This document shows positions 8,279-15,809 of a stretch of DNA of 64,000 nucleotides, piece after piece. A program made the translations under genes and the position numbers. The DNA comes from Azospirillum thermophilum (lineage in GTDB: Bacteria; Pseudomonadota; Alphaproteobacteria; Azospirillales; Azospirillaceae). Under the pieces are notes generated by a model that was not told where the DNA came from, made no database searches, and saw only the letters and a program-made list of their open reading frames with translations. Position 1 is the first letter of the stretch, and every line of letters begins with the position of its first letter. The DNA is taken from assembly GCF_003130795.1 (NCBI RefSeq), contig NZ_CP029353.1:628501-692500 (forward strand), given 5' to 3'.

Positions 8279-9361
8279 ATGCTGAACGACGACGACGTCT
8301 TCGATGCGGCGGAGACGCGGCAGCCGACCATCGTTGCGGTCTACAACCAGAAGGGCGGCGTCGGCAAGACGACCACCGCCGTCAATCTGGCGATCAGCCT
8401 TGCCGCCCTCGGCAAGTCGGTGGTGCTGATCGACTTCGACCCGCAGAGCAGCGCGTCGGGCAACTTCCTCCTCAAGGAAAAGGCCAAGGTCGGCATCAAC
8501 GACCTGCTGAACCAGGAGGTCTTCGTCGAGGACGCCCTGACCCCAACCAGCTTTCCCGGCCTGTCGATGATCGTCGGCGCGCGCAAGCTCTATTCGCTGG
8601 AGCACGCGCTGGACGGGCGCGGCGGGTCGCAGCGCGGGCTGCGGCGGGCGCTGCGCTTCTCCGACAACGCGCCGGACTATGTGGTGATCGACTGCCCGCC
8701 GGCGCTGGGCCATCTCGCGGCCGGCGCGCTGGCCGCGTCGGACCGGCTGGTCGTCCCGGTCTTCCCCGGCCGCTATGCCCTGGACGGGCTGCGGCGCACC
8801 CTGTCGGTGGTCGAGCATATCCAGGGCGGCCTGAACCCGGGCCTGTCGGTGGCCGGCGTCCTGATGCTGTCGGTCGCCAACGACGAGGTCGGGCGCGAGA
8901 CGCTGAAGCAGCTCCGCGCCGACTACGGCGACCTGCTGTTCCGCACCGCCATCCCCTACGACATCGACGTGGTCAAGGCCACCTACCGGCGGATGCCCGC
9001 CATCATCTTCAGCCCCGACGGCCGGACCACCGGCCGCTTCCTGGCGCTGGCCTGGGAGATCGTGCACGGCCGCGACCGGTCGCCGACCGATGCCGACCTC
9101 GCCCAGGCGCAGGCGCGGGTCCGGGAATGGAACTCGGCCGTCGCCGCCGACTACAGCGGCTCCATGCGTCCGTCGCAGGGCGGGGGCGAGGCCGATGCAA
9201 CCGAAGAGCGTGGCGGCTCCGCGGCCATGGGCACCCGGCGGGAGCGCCGGTCGGGCGGGGCGCTGGTCGCCGGCCTGATCGGCCTGCTGGCCGGCTTGGT
9301 GATCGGCACCTTCGCCGGTCCGGCGCTGCTCGAGTCGGTGCGCGGGCTGCTCGGCGGCTGA
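8279..9361 (+). CDS. ParA/MinD-family ATPase with C-terminal membrane helix
   Basis: A 360-residue protein. Residues 15-275 are a ParA-type P-loop ATPase: deviant Walker A KGGVGKTT (25-32), Walker A' LIDFDPQSSAS, and Walker B VVIDCPPALGH. Residues about 285-325 are a polar linker. Residues 328-350 (ALVAGLIGLLAGLVIGTFAG) form a Gly-zipper-like membrane helix, unusual for ParA, which is normally soluble and uses DNA or an amphipathic helix. No parB or plasmid replication gene is near. It may position a membrane-bound cargo; which one is unknown. It ends 180 bp before the YcaO operon in the same direction. Confidence 0.8.
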   Translation: MLNDDDVFDAAETRQPTIVAVYNQKGGVGKTTTAVNLAISLAALGKSVVLIDFDPQSSASGNFLLKEKAKVGINDLLNQEVFVEDALTPTSFPGLSMIVGARKLYSLEHALDGRGGSQRGLRRALRFSDNAPDYVVIDCPPALGHLAAGALAASDRLVVPVFPGRYALDGLRRTLSVVEHIQGGLNPGLSVAGVLMLSVANDEVGRETLKQLRADYGDLLFRTAIPYDIDVVKATYRRMPAIIFSPDGRTTGRFLALAWEIVHGRDRSPTDADLAQAQARVREWNSAVAADYSGSMRPSQGGGEADATEERGGSAAMGTRRERRSGGALVAGLIGLLAGLVIGTFAGPALLESVRGLLGG

Positions 9362-9454
9362 CGGATCGGTCGGCGGCCCTGCAGCGTTCGGTTGCTGGTC
9401 AAGGCAATCGAGACTTGTCCAGTCGTTACATTCGCGTGTAGATCGCAAGGAAGC

Positions 9455-9541
9455 TCTGGCGCACATCCTACGATCTTATATACTCCCGCCGCCCGTTACA
9501 GGACCTTTGGGGAACAGCGGTAAACAGGGGGGATAGCCATC
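9455..9541 (+). promoter_or_regulatory. candidate promoter and RBS of the YcaO-TfuA operon
   Basis: The only AT-rich patch in the 180-bp gap is CTTATATACTC (about 9475-9485), a possible -10 element; no convincing -35 is visible. A strong Shine-Dalgarno AGGGGGG (9526-9532) lies 9 bases before the ATG at 9542. Confidence 0.35.
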
Positions 9542-10660
9542 ATGGTTGACAGCCGAGCACTGGATCTCATCAAGCGCCTCGCCACCGACGTCGAGTTCCG
9601 CACCCAGCTCAACAGCCTGGACGCCGCGGGCAAGCAGGCTCTGCTGCAGGCCAACGGTTTCGCGGGAGTGAGCGCGGAGGATGTCCGCGCCACCGCCGCC
9701 GACGCGCTGCGCAGCCTGAGCGGCGTGAAGGGCGCCGAGCAGGGCGTGATCGCCGAGTCGATCGCCAGCGCCGCTGCCGCCAGCACCCCGGCGACCGCCC
9801 TGCCGGCCTCGGCCACCCCGGCCACGGCCAACCCCGCCGCGGCGATGCCGGCCACCGCCCTGCCGGCGTCCGCCATGCCCGCCACGGCCAACCCCGCCAC
9901 GGCGACCCCGGCGACGGCGATGCCCGCCACCGCGACCCCTGCCACCGCGATGCCCGCCGCCGCCACTCCGGCGACGGCGATGCCGGCCTCGGCCACCCCC
10001 GCCGCGGCCACTCCTGCAACGGCGATGCCGGCCAGCGCAACTCCCGCCACCGCCATGCCGGCCTCGGCGACCCCCGCGACCGCCATGCCGGCCAGCGCCA
10101 CCCCGGCGACGGCGATGCCTGCGACGGCCACTCCGGCCACGGCTACTCCGGCGACGGCCTTCCCGGCCACCGGCTTCCCGGCTGCGGCCACCCCGGCCGC
10201 TGCGACTCCGGCGACCGCGATGCCGGCCACGGCCACCCCCGCCACGGCGATGCCGGCGGCCGCGACCCCGGCGACGGCCATGCCGGCCACGGCGATGCCG
10301 GCGGCAGCGACTCCGGCGACCGCCACCCCGGCTACGGCGATGCCCGCTGCCGCCACCCCGGCCACGGCGATGCCGGCGACCGCCTTCCCGGCGGCCTCGA
10401 CTCCGGCGACGGCCACTCCGGCGACCGCCTTCCCGGCCACCGGGTTCCCGGCTGCGGCCACCCCGGCCACGGCGATGCCGGCCGCCGCCACTCCGGCAAC
10501 GGCCATGCCTGCGACGGCCATGCCTGCGACGGCGATGCCGGCTGCGGCCACCCCGGCGACGGCGATGCCCGCCACGGCGATGCCCGCCGCGGCCACGCCG
10601 GCCATCGGCACGCCGGCCGCTCCGTCGGTGGACGAGGGCGACGGGACGGAAAATGCCTGA
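9542..10660 (+). CDS. Nif11-like leader with 56 pentapeptide repeats, putative RiPP precursor
   Basis: A 372-residue protein. Residues 1-50 (ALDLIKRLATDVEFRTQLNS, then KQALLQANGFAGVSAEDVRA) match the Nif11-like leader pattern found on many RiPP precursors. Residues 51-81 are an Ala-rich linker. Residues 82-361 are 56 contiguous pentapeptides of consensus [T/M]-P-A-[T/A/S]-A. The first position is Thr in 26, Met in 21, Phe in 5, Leu in 2 and Asn in 2. An acidic tail, SVDEGDGTENA, follows. There is no Cys anywhere. The gene starts the operon and overlaps the YcaO gene by 8 bp. I infer it is the substrate of the downstream enzymes. A structural low-complexity protein is the main alternative. Confidence 0.8.
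   Translation: MVDSRALDLIKRLATDVEFRTQLNSLDAAGKQALLQANGFAGVSAEDVRATAADALRSLSGVKGAEQGVIAESIASAAAASTPATALPASATPATANPAAAMPATALPASAMPATANPATATPATAMPATATPATAMPAAATPATAMPASATPAAATPATAMPASATPATAMPASATPATAMPASATPATAMPATATPATATPATAFPATGFPAAATPAAATPATAMPATATPATAMPAAATPATAMPATAMPAAATPATATPATAMPAAATPATAMPATAFPAASTPATATPATAFPATGFPAAATPATAMPAAATPATAMPATAMPATAMPAAATPATAMPATAMPAAATPAIGTPAAPSVDEGDGTENA
9785..10624 (+). repeat. 56 x 15-bp coding tandem repeat
   Basis: 840 bp of exact 15-bp periodicity with no indel out of phase. Copies differ mainly at third positions (GCC/GCG, ACC/ACG, CCG/CCC), so the protein sequence is better conserved than the DNA. An FPATG-FPAAA pair recurs at units 26-27 and 44-45, exactly 270 bp apart, suggesting an 18-unit block duplication. 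Confidence 0.95.
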
Positions 10661-11948
10661 TCCCGGGCGGCCGGAAGCGGCTGGTTCCGTCAGCGGCGCC
10701 GGGCCGGGCATCCGGCTCGGCGATCGCGTCCACCACGCCCGCAAGCGCTTTTTCCTCGGCACCCACCGGACAGCCACTCCGGAGGAGACGCTGGAGCGCA
10801 TCCGGCCGCACCTGCTGGCCTGCGGCATCACCCGGCTGGCCGACGTCACCGGGCTGGACCGCATCGGCATCCATACGGTGCTCGGCCACCGGCCCAACAG
10901 CCCGACCCTGTCCAACAGCGCCGGGAAGGGCTTCAGCCTCGCCGCGGCCACCGTCTCGGCGGCGATGGAGGGGATCGAGCTGTTCCATGCCGAGACGGTC
11001 GGCCTGCCGCCCGTCGAATGCGCCTGGAACGACCTGCCGGCCGACGGCCACATCCCGGTGGAGCGGCTGGCCGGCACCCGCCACGGCGCCTTCCGCACCG
11101 ACCTGGCCGAGCATTGGGTGTGGGGTTGGGACCTGATCGGCGGCCGTCCGGCCGCCGCCCCCTGGACCGCGGTCGCCATGCTCGGCCCGCCGGGCGGGCG
11201 CGGCCTGCGCAACCTGTTCGCCATGGGCACCAACGGGCTGGCCAGCGGCAACCACATCCTGGAGGCGGTGGCCGCCGCGCTGTACGAGGTGATCGAGCGC
11301 GACGCCGTCGCCTGCTGGCGCTATGCCGGCAACCGCCACGGCATCCTGACGCCGCGCGTGGCGCTGGAGACGGTGGACAGCCCGGCGGTCCAGGACCTCG
11401 TCCGCCGCTTCGCCGCCGCCGGAATCGTGCCGCTGCTCTACGACGTGACGGCGGACACCGGGGTGCCGACCTACATGGCCATCGTCTACGACAAGGACTT
11501 CCGCCATGGCGGCATGTATCGCGGCTACGGCACCCATCTGGAGCCGGCGGTCGCCATGTGCCGCGCCTTGACCGAGGCGGTGCAGTCGCGGCTGGTGCTG
11601 ATCGCCGGCTCGCGCGATGACCATTTCCGCCGCGACGTGCTGCGCAACCAGGGCGCCGACACGCCGGCCCAGGTGGCGGGGCTGGAGGCGGCGCCGGCCA
11701 CCGTCCACGGCCGGGCTCACCCCGACCGCTCCACCCCCACCTTCGAAGGCGACATCGCGGTGCTGCTGGGCTGCCTGCGCCGGGTGGGGATCGAGCAGGC
11801 CATCGCCTTCGACCTGACCAAGCCGGAGATGGGGATCCCCGTCGCGCGCGTGGTGGTGCCGGGGCTGGAGGGCTACAACTTCGACTTCTACACGCCGGGC
11901 GCCCGCCCGGTGGCGTTCGCCGAGGCGTTGCGGGCGGGGGCGGCCTGA
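10653..11948 (+). CDS. YcaO-domain ATP-dependent peptide backbone-modifying enzyme
   Basis: A 431-residue YcaO protein. ATP/Mg-binding motifs are present: SAAMEGIELFHAE (about 102-114), LYEVIERDAVACW (210-222) and CRALTEAVQSR (303-313). YcaO enzymes phosphorylate a peptide amide oxygen with ATP so that a nucleophile can replace it; a side chain gives azolines, sulfide gives thioamides. The C-terminus lacks the PxPxP tail of many azoline-forming enzymes, and no E1-like or Ocin-ThiF partner is present. Next to tfuA, a thioamidating role is the most likely. Start ATG overlaps the precursor stop; the stop overlaps the TfuA start (TGATG). Confidence 0.92.
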   Translation: MPDPGRPEAAGSVSGAGPGIRLGDRVHHARKRFFLGTHRTATPEETLERIRPHLLACGITRLADVTGLDRIGIHTVLGHRPNSPTLSNSAGKGFSLAAATVSAAMEGIELFHAETVGLPPVECAWNDLPADGHIPVERLAGTRHGAFRTDLAEHWVWGWDLIGGRPAAAPWTAVAMLGPPGGRGLRNLFAMGTNGLASGNHILEAVAAALYEVIERDAVACWRYAGNRHGILTPRVALETVDSPAVQDLVRRFAAAGIVPLLYDVTADTGVPTYMAIVYDKDFRHGGMYRGYGTHLEPAVAMCRALTEAVQSRLVLIAGSRDDHFRRDVLRNQGADTPAQVAGLEAAPATVHGRAHPDRSTPTFEGDIAVLLGCLRRVGIEQAIAFDLTKPEMGIPVARVVVPGLEGYNFDFYTPGARPVAFAEALRAGAA

Positions 11949-13393
11949 TGAAGATCGTCGTCTTTCTCGGGCCGACCATGCCGGTCGAGGACGCCCGCAC
12001 CCTGCTGCCCGACGCAGTCTATCTGCCTCCGGCGGGCCAGGCCGACGTGCTCAGCGCCATGACCATCCACCGGCCGGACGTCATCGCCCTGATCGACGGG
12101 GTGTTCGGCCAGTCGCTGGCGGTCTGGCACAAGGAACTGCTCTACGCCCTGCACTGCGGCGTCGCCGTCTTCGGCAGCTCCAGCATGGGAGCGCTGCGGG
12201 CGGTGGAGTGCGCGCATTTCGGCATGGTCGGCGTCGGCACGGTGGTCGGCTGGTACCAGGACGGCACGGTCACCGGCGACGACGAGGTGGCGCTGGCCCA
12301 TGCCGGGGCGGAGGACGGCTATTTCCCGCTGTCCGAGCCGCTGGTGAACCTGCGCGCCGGCCTTGCGGCGGCGCAGGAGGCCGGCGTCATCGACGGGGCG
12401 CTGCGCGACCGGGTGGTGGATGCCGCCAAGCGGCTGTTCTTCCCCGAGCGCACCCGCGACCGCATCTGGGCCGAGGCGGGGCTGAGCGCGGAGGAGGCCG
12501 GGCGGCTCGACGCCTTCCTGGCGACCGGCGCCGTCGACGTGAAGCGGCAGGATGCCGAGGCGCTGCTGCGCCATCTCGCCGGGCTGACGCCGGACCGGCT
12601 GCCGCCGCGCGTCCCCTTCGCCTTCAACCGCTCCCACTTCTTCGACGTGCTGTACGACCGCGACCGGCGGGTGGAGAAGGGCGGCCACACCGTGCCGCTG
12701 TCGGCCATCGCCAGCCACGCCGCCCTGCACCGGACCGACTTCGCCGAGATCAACGCCGCGGCGCTGGGCCGGCTGCTGGCGGTGCAACTCGCCGACGTGG
12801 TCGGGGTGGTGGCGGACGGGCAGGCGGTGGCGGAGGAGGTCCAGCGCTTCTGCGTCCGTCATGGCCTCGCCGATCCCGCGGCGCTGGCCGGCTGGTGCCG
12901 CCGCAACGACCTGACCGACGCCGAATTCGCCGAGCTGATGCGGGAGCTCGCGACCGAGCGGGCGATGCGCCGCTGGCTGATCGACCGCCGCTTCCTCGCC
13001 CGCACCACCAGGCCGGTGCTGAACGAGCTGCGCCTGCGCGGCCTCTATGAGACGGTCGCCGCCGATGCCGCCCTGGTGGAGCGGGTGTCGGAGCTGCAGT
13101 TCGCCGACGTCGCCCAGCAGCCGACGGAAAGCCTGGACCAGCTCGTGCTCGACCATCTCGCCTCCACCGACGCGCGGATGGACAGCCATTACGAGGGCTG
13201 GTCCTATGAGGCGGGATTCAAGGACCCGCTGGACCTGCGCATCGATCTGGTGAAGGCCCGGCAGGTGCGCGGGTTCCTGGCCGACCTCGCCCGCGAGGCG
13301 GAGGAGGCCGTGCGGCAGGCGGCGTCCGGCGGGGCGGATGCGCGGACCGGTTCCGAGGCCGGGCCGGAGACAGGTAAGGAGGACGTTGCATGA
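11948..13393 (+). CDS. TfuA-like protein, YcaO partner
   Basis: A 481-residue protein. The N-terminal 125 residues carry the TfuA signature: FLGPTMPVEDARTLLP, YLPPAGQADVLSA, IALIDGVFGQSLAVWHKE, FGSSSMGALRAVEC, and DGTVTGDDEVALAHA. The remaining 350 residues are a helical extension with no domain I recognise. TfuA proteins stimulate YcaO thioamidation, and biochemical work has shown TfuA releasing sulfur from thiocarboxylated ThiS. The first gene of this kind came from trifolitoxin clusters. Overlaps both neighbours, implying co-translation with the YcaO and sulfur-carrier genes. Confidence 0.92.
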   Translation: MKIVVFLGPTMPVEDARTLLPDAVYLPPAGQADVLSAMTIHRPDVIALIDGVFGQSLAVWHKELLYALHCGVAVFGSSSMGALRAVECAHFGMVGVGTVVGWYQDGTVTGDDEVALAHAGAEDGYFPLSEPLVNLRAGLAAAQEAGVIDGALRDRVVDAAKRLFFPERTRDRIWAEAGLSAEEAGRLDAFLATGAVDVKRQDAEALLRHLAGLTPDRLPPRVPFAFNRSHFFDVLYDRDRRVEKGGHTVPLSAIASHAALHRTDFAEINAAALGRLLAVQLADVVGVVADGQAVAEEVQRFCVRHGLADPAALAGWCRRNDLTDAEFAELMRELATERAMRRWLIDRRFLARTTRPVLNELRLRGLYETVAADAALVERVSELQFADVAQQPTESLDQLVLDHLASTDARMDSHYEGWSYEAGFKDPLDLRIDLVKARQVRGFLADLAREAEEAVRQAASGGADARTGSEAGPETGKEDVA

Positions 13394-13668
13394 GCGAGGT
13401 CACCGTTCGCATCCCGACGCCGCTGCGCGGCTTCATCGGCGGGCGCGACCGCGTGACGGTCGGCGGGACCACGGTGCGCGAGGCACTGGCCGCCCTGACC
13501 GATGGGCGGGAGACGTTGCGCGACCGGCTGTTCAACGCCGACGGCGAACTGCACCGCTTCGTGAACGTCTATCTCGGGCAGGAGGACGTGCGCCGGCTGG
13601 GCGGGCTGGACGCCGCGGTGCCGGCAGGGGCGACGCTGACCGTCCTGGTCGCGCTGGCCGGTGGCTGA
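13390..13668 (+). CDS. ThiS/MoaD-like ubiquitin-fold sulfur carrier
   Basis: A 92-residue protein with the beta-grasp pattern of MoaD/ThiS: VTVRIPTPLRGFIGG, VREALAALTDGRETLRDRLF, FVNVYLGQEDVRRLGGLDA, VPAGATLTVLVALAGG. It ends exactly in Gly-Gly, the site where such carriers become thiocarboxylates. Start ATG overlaps the TfuA stop (ATGA), and it is the last gene of the operon. Its likely role is delivering sulfide to the TfuA/YcaO pair. It differs clearly from the ThiS encoded at 50.6 kb. No adenylating E1 enzyme is encoded nearby. Confidence 0.88.
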   Translation: MSEVTVRIPTPLRGFIGGRDRVTVGGTTVREALAALTDGRETLRDRLFNADGELHRFVNVYLGQEDVRRLGGLDAAVPAGATLTVLVALAGG

Positions 13669-13698
13669 TGGCAAGCGGGTGACGAGAGTGCCGGCGCC

Positions 13699-14094
13699 TC
13701 AGGCGGCCTGCGAGCCGGACACGACGGTGTTCACCAGCTTCTTCAGCGCGGCGAAGTCGACCGGCTTGGTGACGAGGTCGGTGGCGCCGCCGGCCATGGC
13801 GCGGCGCTGGTTCTCGTCGTCGCCATAGGCGGTGACGATGACGACCGGGATGTTGGGCATCTCCATCCGCAGACGGCCGAGCAGCTCCAGCCCGCTCATC
13901 CCCGGCATGTTGATGTCGCTGAGGACGAGGACGGCCTCCGGCTGCAGCCCGGTATGGATGCGCTCCAGCGCCTCCTCGGCCGAACTGGCGAAGTGCAGCG
14001 CGACCTGCCCGTTGCGCAGCTCCGTGCGGAAGCGCTGACGGAACAGGTCTTCCATATCGGGTTCATCGTCTACGACCAGGATCCCGACGGTCAT
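13699..14094 (-). CDS. single-domain response regulator
   Basis: A 131-residue receiver domain with no output domain. Acidic pocket VVDDEPD, phosphoacceptor Asp60 in VLSDINMPGMSG, the T/S switch in VIVTAYGDDEN, and conserved Lys in VTKPVDF. Its ATG overlaps the TGA of the upstream histidine kinase gene (ATGA), so kinase and receiver are coupled and are probably cognate. It ends 30 bp from the convergent YcaO operon. It likely passes phosphate on or controls a protein by binding. Confidence 0.9.
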   Translation of the reverse strand: MTVGILVVDDEPDMEDLFRQRFRTELRNGQVALHFASSAEEALERIHTGLQPEAVLVLSDINMPGMSGLELLGRLRMEMPNIPVVIVTAYGDDENQRRAMAGGATDLVTKPVDFAALKKLVNTVVSGSQAA

Positions 14095-15269
14095 GGCTTG
14101 CGGCGCTCCCCTAGCGACACCGGCGGAACGACCCGTGGCAGCGTGATCGTGAACTCGGCGTATTCGTTCTCGACGCTGCTGACGTCGAATCGGCCCCTGT
14201 GTTGATGTACCACGATGTCGTAGCTGAGAGAAAGACCCAAACCGGTACCTTCACCCGTAGGTTTCGTGGTGAAGAAGGGCGTAAACAATTTATCAATCAC
14301 CGGTTTGGACATGCCGGCGCCGTTGTCGTGTACCTTGATCTGGACCTTGTCGTTACAGTCGATTGTGGTGATGGTCAGTTGCGGACGGTAGTCATTTTCA
14401 CCACCGTCCCGCTGACGCCGCCGGACCGAGTAGAAGGCGTTGGTGAACAGGTTGACCAGCACCCGCGACATGTCCTGCGGGACGAGGTCCAGCGTGCCGG
14501 CCGCCGGATCGTAATGCCGGTTGAAGGAGACGTTGAATTCGCGGTCCTGGGCGCGGGCGGCGTGATAGGCCAGCGCCAGGCTCTCCTCGATCAGGACGTT
14601 CAGCTCGGTGTTGCGCCATTCGCCGCTGCCGCCGCGGGAATGGGCCAGCATGCTCTTCACGATGCCGTCGGCCCGCCGGCCATGCTCGGCGATCTTGCGC
14701 AGGTTGCTGTGCAGGCTGCCCACCAGCTCGTCGAAATCGGCCTTCTGGTCGGGATCGAGCTGGGCGGACAGCGGGCTGATCAGCGCGCACAGCTCGTCCA
14801 GCAGCTCGCCCGACAGCTCGGCGAAGTTGTTGACGAAGTTCAGCGGGTTCTTCAGCTCGTGCGCGATGCCGGCGGTGAGCTGGCCGAGCGAGGCCATCTT
14901 CTCCTGCACGACGAGCTGCTGCTGCGCCTCGCGCAGCTCGCGGGCGGCGGCCTCGGCCCGCTCCTTGGCCTGGCGGAGCTCGTCCTCGATGCGGATGCGG
15001 TCGGTGATGTCGAGGTGGGTGACGACGAAGCCGCCGTCGGCGCGCGGCGCGGTGCGGATGTCGATCACCCGGCCGTTCGGAACGCGCCGCTCGGCGTTGA
15101 TGACCCCGCGCACCTCGAACCGCTTCATCAGCATGGCGATGGTGGCGTCGGGGTCGACGTCGCCGAAGTCGCCGCGCTCGTAGTTGTAGCGCAGCATGAC
15201 GTCCATCGGCGTGCCCGGCGGGAACAGGCCGGGGGGATAGTCGAACAGCCGCAGGAACTCGCTGTTCAT
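14091..15269 (-). CDS. histidine kinase, C-terminal part (frameshifted gene)
   Basis: A 392-residue frame. It starts in the middle of a PAS domain ([20 protein letters not shown]), followed by a second half-PAS ending in HLDITDR, a coiled coil, the H-box [15 protein letters not shown] (His137), and a HATPase domain with [18 protein letters not shown] and [15 protein letters not shown]. It has no membrane segment. The first PAS half is encoded by the preceding frame (15266-15790); one missing base near 15268 separates them. The ATG here overlaps that stop (ATGA), so reinitiation could still produce this part. It may be a real mutation or a sequencing error. Confidence 0.8.
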   Translation of the reverse strand: MNSEFLRLFDYPPGLFPPGTPMDVMLRYNYERGDFGDVDPDATIAMLMKRFEVRGVINAERRVPNGRVIDIRTAPRADGGFVVTHLDITDRIRIEDELRQAKERAEAAARELREAQQQLVVQEKMASLGQLTAGIAHELKNPLNFVNNFAELSGELLDELCALISPLSAQLDPDQKADFDELVGSLHSNLRKIAEHGRRADGIVKSMLAHSRGGSGEWRNTELNVLIEESLALAYHAARAQDREFNVSFNRHYDPAAGTLDLVPQDMSRVLVNLFTNAFYSVRRRQRDGGENDYRPQLTITTIDCNDKVQIKVHDNGAGMSKPVIDKLFTPFFTTKPTGEGTGLGLSLSYDIVVHQHRGRFDVSSVENEYAEFTITLPRVVPPVSLGERRKP

Positions 15270-15790
15270 CCCTCCATGCACAGGTCGCCGGCCAGCATCA
15301 GCACGCCGTTCGGCATGGCGTCGATGGCCGCCTGCAGCAGCTGCCACTGTTCCGGCATCTCGGTGAAGCCGGCCGGCGGGCGAACCCGGGCCAGCATCTC
15401 CAGCACGGCGGGCTCGCCACCCCAGTCGATCGGCTCCAGCAGCTGGTCGAACCATTGCACCGACCGGTCGGCGCGCCGCCGCTTGGTCCGGCGCAGGTCG
15501 CTGCGGGTGACGCCGGCCAGACACTCGGCATAGGCGCTGCGCTCGGCCACCAGCGCGTCTTCCGGAACGAGGTCGAGCACGCTCGGCAGCACCAGCACGT
15601 CGTCCGGCGCCTGGTAGCCCAGCAGCCGGGCCAGCCCCTCGTTGCAATGAACGATGTGGTCGCCGCGGTGGATGATCAGGCCGGGCAGGTCGGCCAGCAC
15701 CTTGTCGCGGTAGCGGCGGGCGCTGGCGATGGTGCTTTCCACAGAGTCCGGGGCGCCGCCGGCGGTGACCGTCTCCATCTCGTCTTCCAT
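15266..15790 (-). CDS. histidine kinase, N-terminal PAS part (frameshifted gene)
   Basis: A 174-residue frame starting [12 protein letters not shown], 19 bp after the upstream kinase stop. Residues 25-140 form a PAS domain ([31 protein letters not shown]). It then enters a second PAS domain of the PAS_7 type ([20 protein letters not shown]) but stops after CMEG. The missing half of that PAS is in the overlapping next frame. Adding one base at about 15268 would join the two into one kinase of about 567 residues. Earlier in-frame ATG codons overlap the upstream gene and were not used. Confidence 0.75.
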   Translation of the reverse strand: MEDEMETVTAGGAPDSVESTIASARRYRDKVLADLPGLIIHRGDHIVHCNEGLARLLGYQAPDDVLVLPSVLDLVPEDALVAERSAYAECLAGVTRSDLRRTKRRRADRSVQWFDQLLEPIDWGGEPAVLEMLARVRPPAGFTEMPEQWQLLQAAIDAMPNGVLMLAGDLCMEG

Positions 15791-15809
15791 CGCGCAGGAA
15801 TCCTGTCGA

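Noticed and set aside
9496..10611. 371-codon antisense frame through the repeat array (VAGMAVAGVAAAG-type protein)
   Set aside because: It is a mirror of the 15-bp repeat on the other strand; stops are absent because the unit has none in any phase. There is no convincing start or ribosome site.
9785..10624. CRISPR array or minisatellite as an explanation for the repeat
   Set aside because: There are no unique spacers; the unit is 15 bp, in frame, and conserved at protein level within a coding gene.
13390..13668. Canonical MoaD of molybdopterin synthase
   Set aside because: No moaE or other molybdenum cofactor gene is near, and the start codon overlaps tfuA, so a role with TfuA/YcaO is more likely. 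MoaD origin cannot be excluded by sequence alone.
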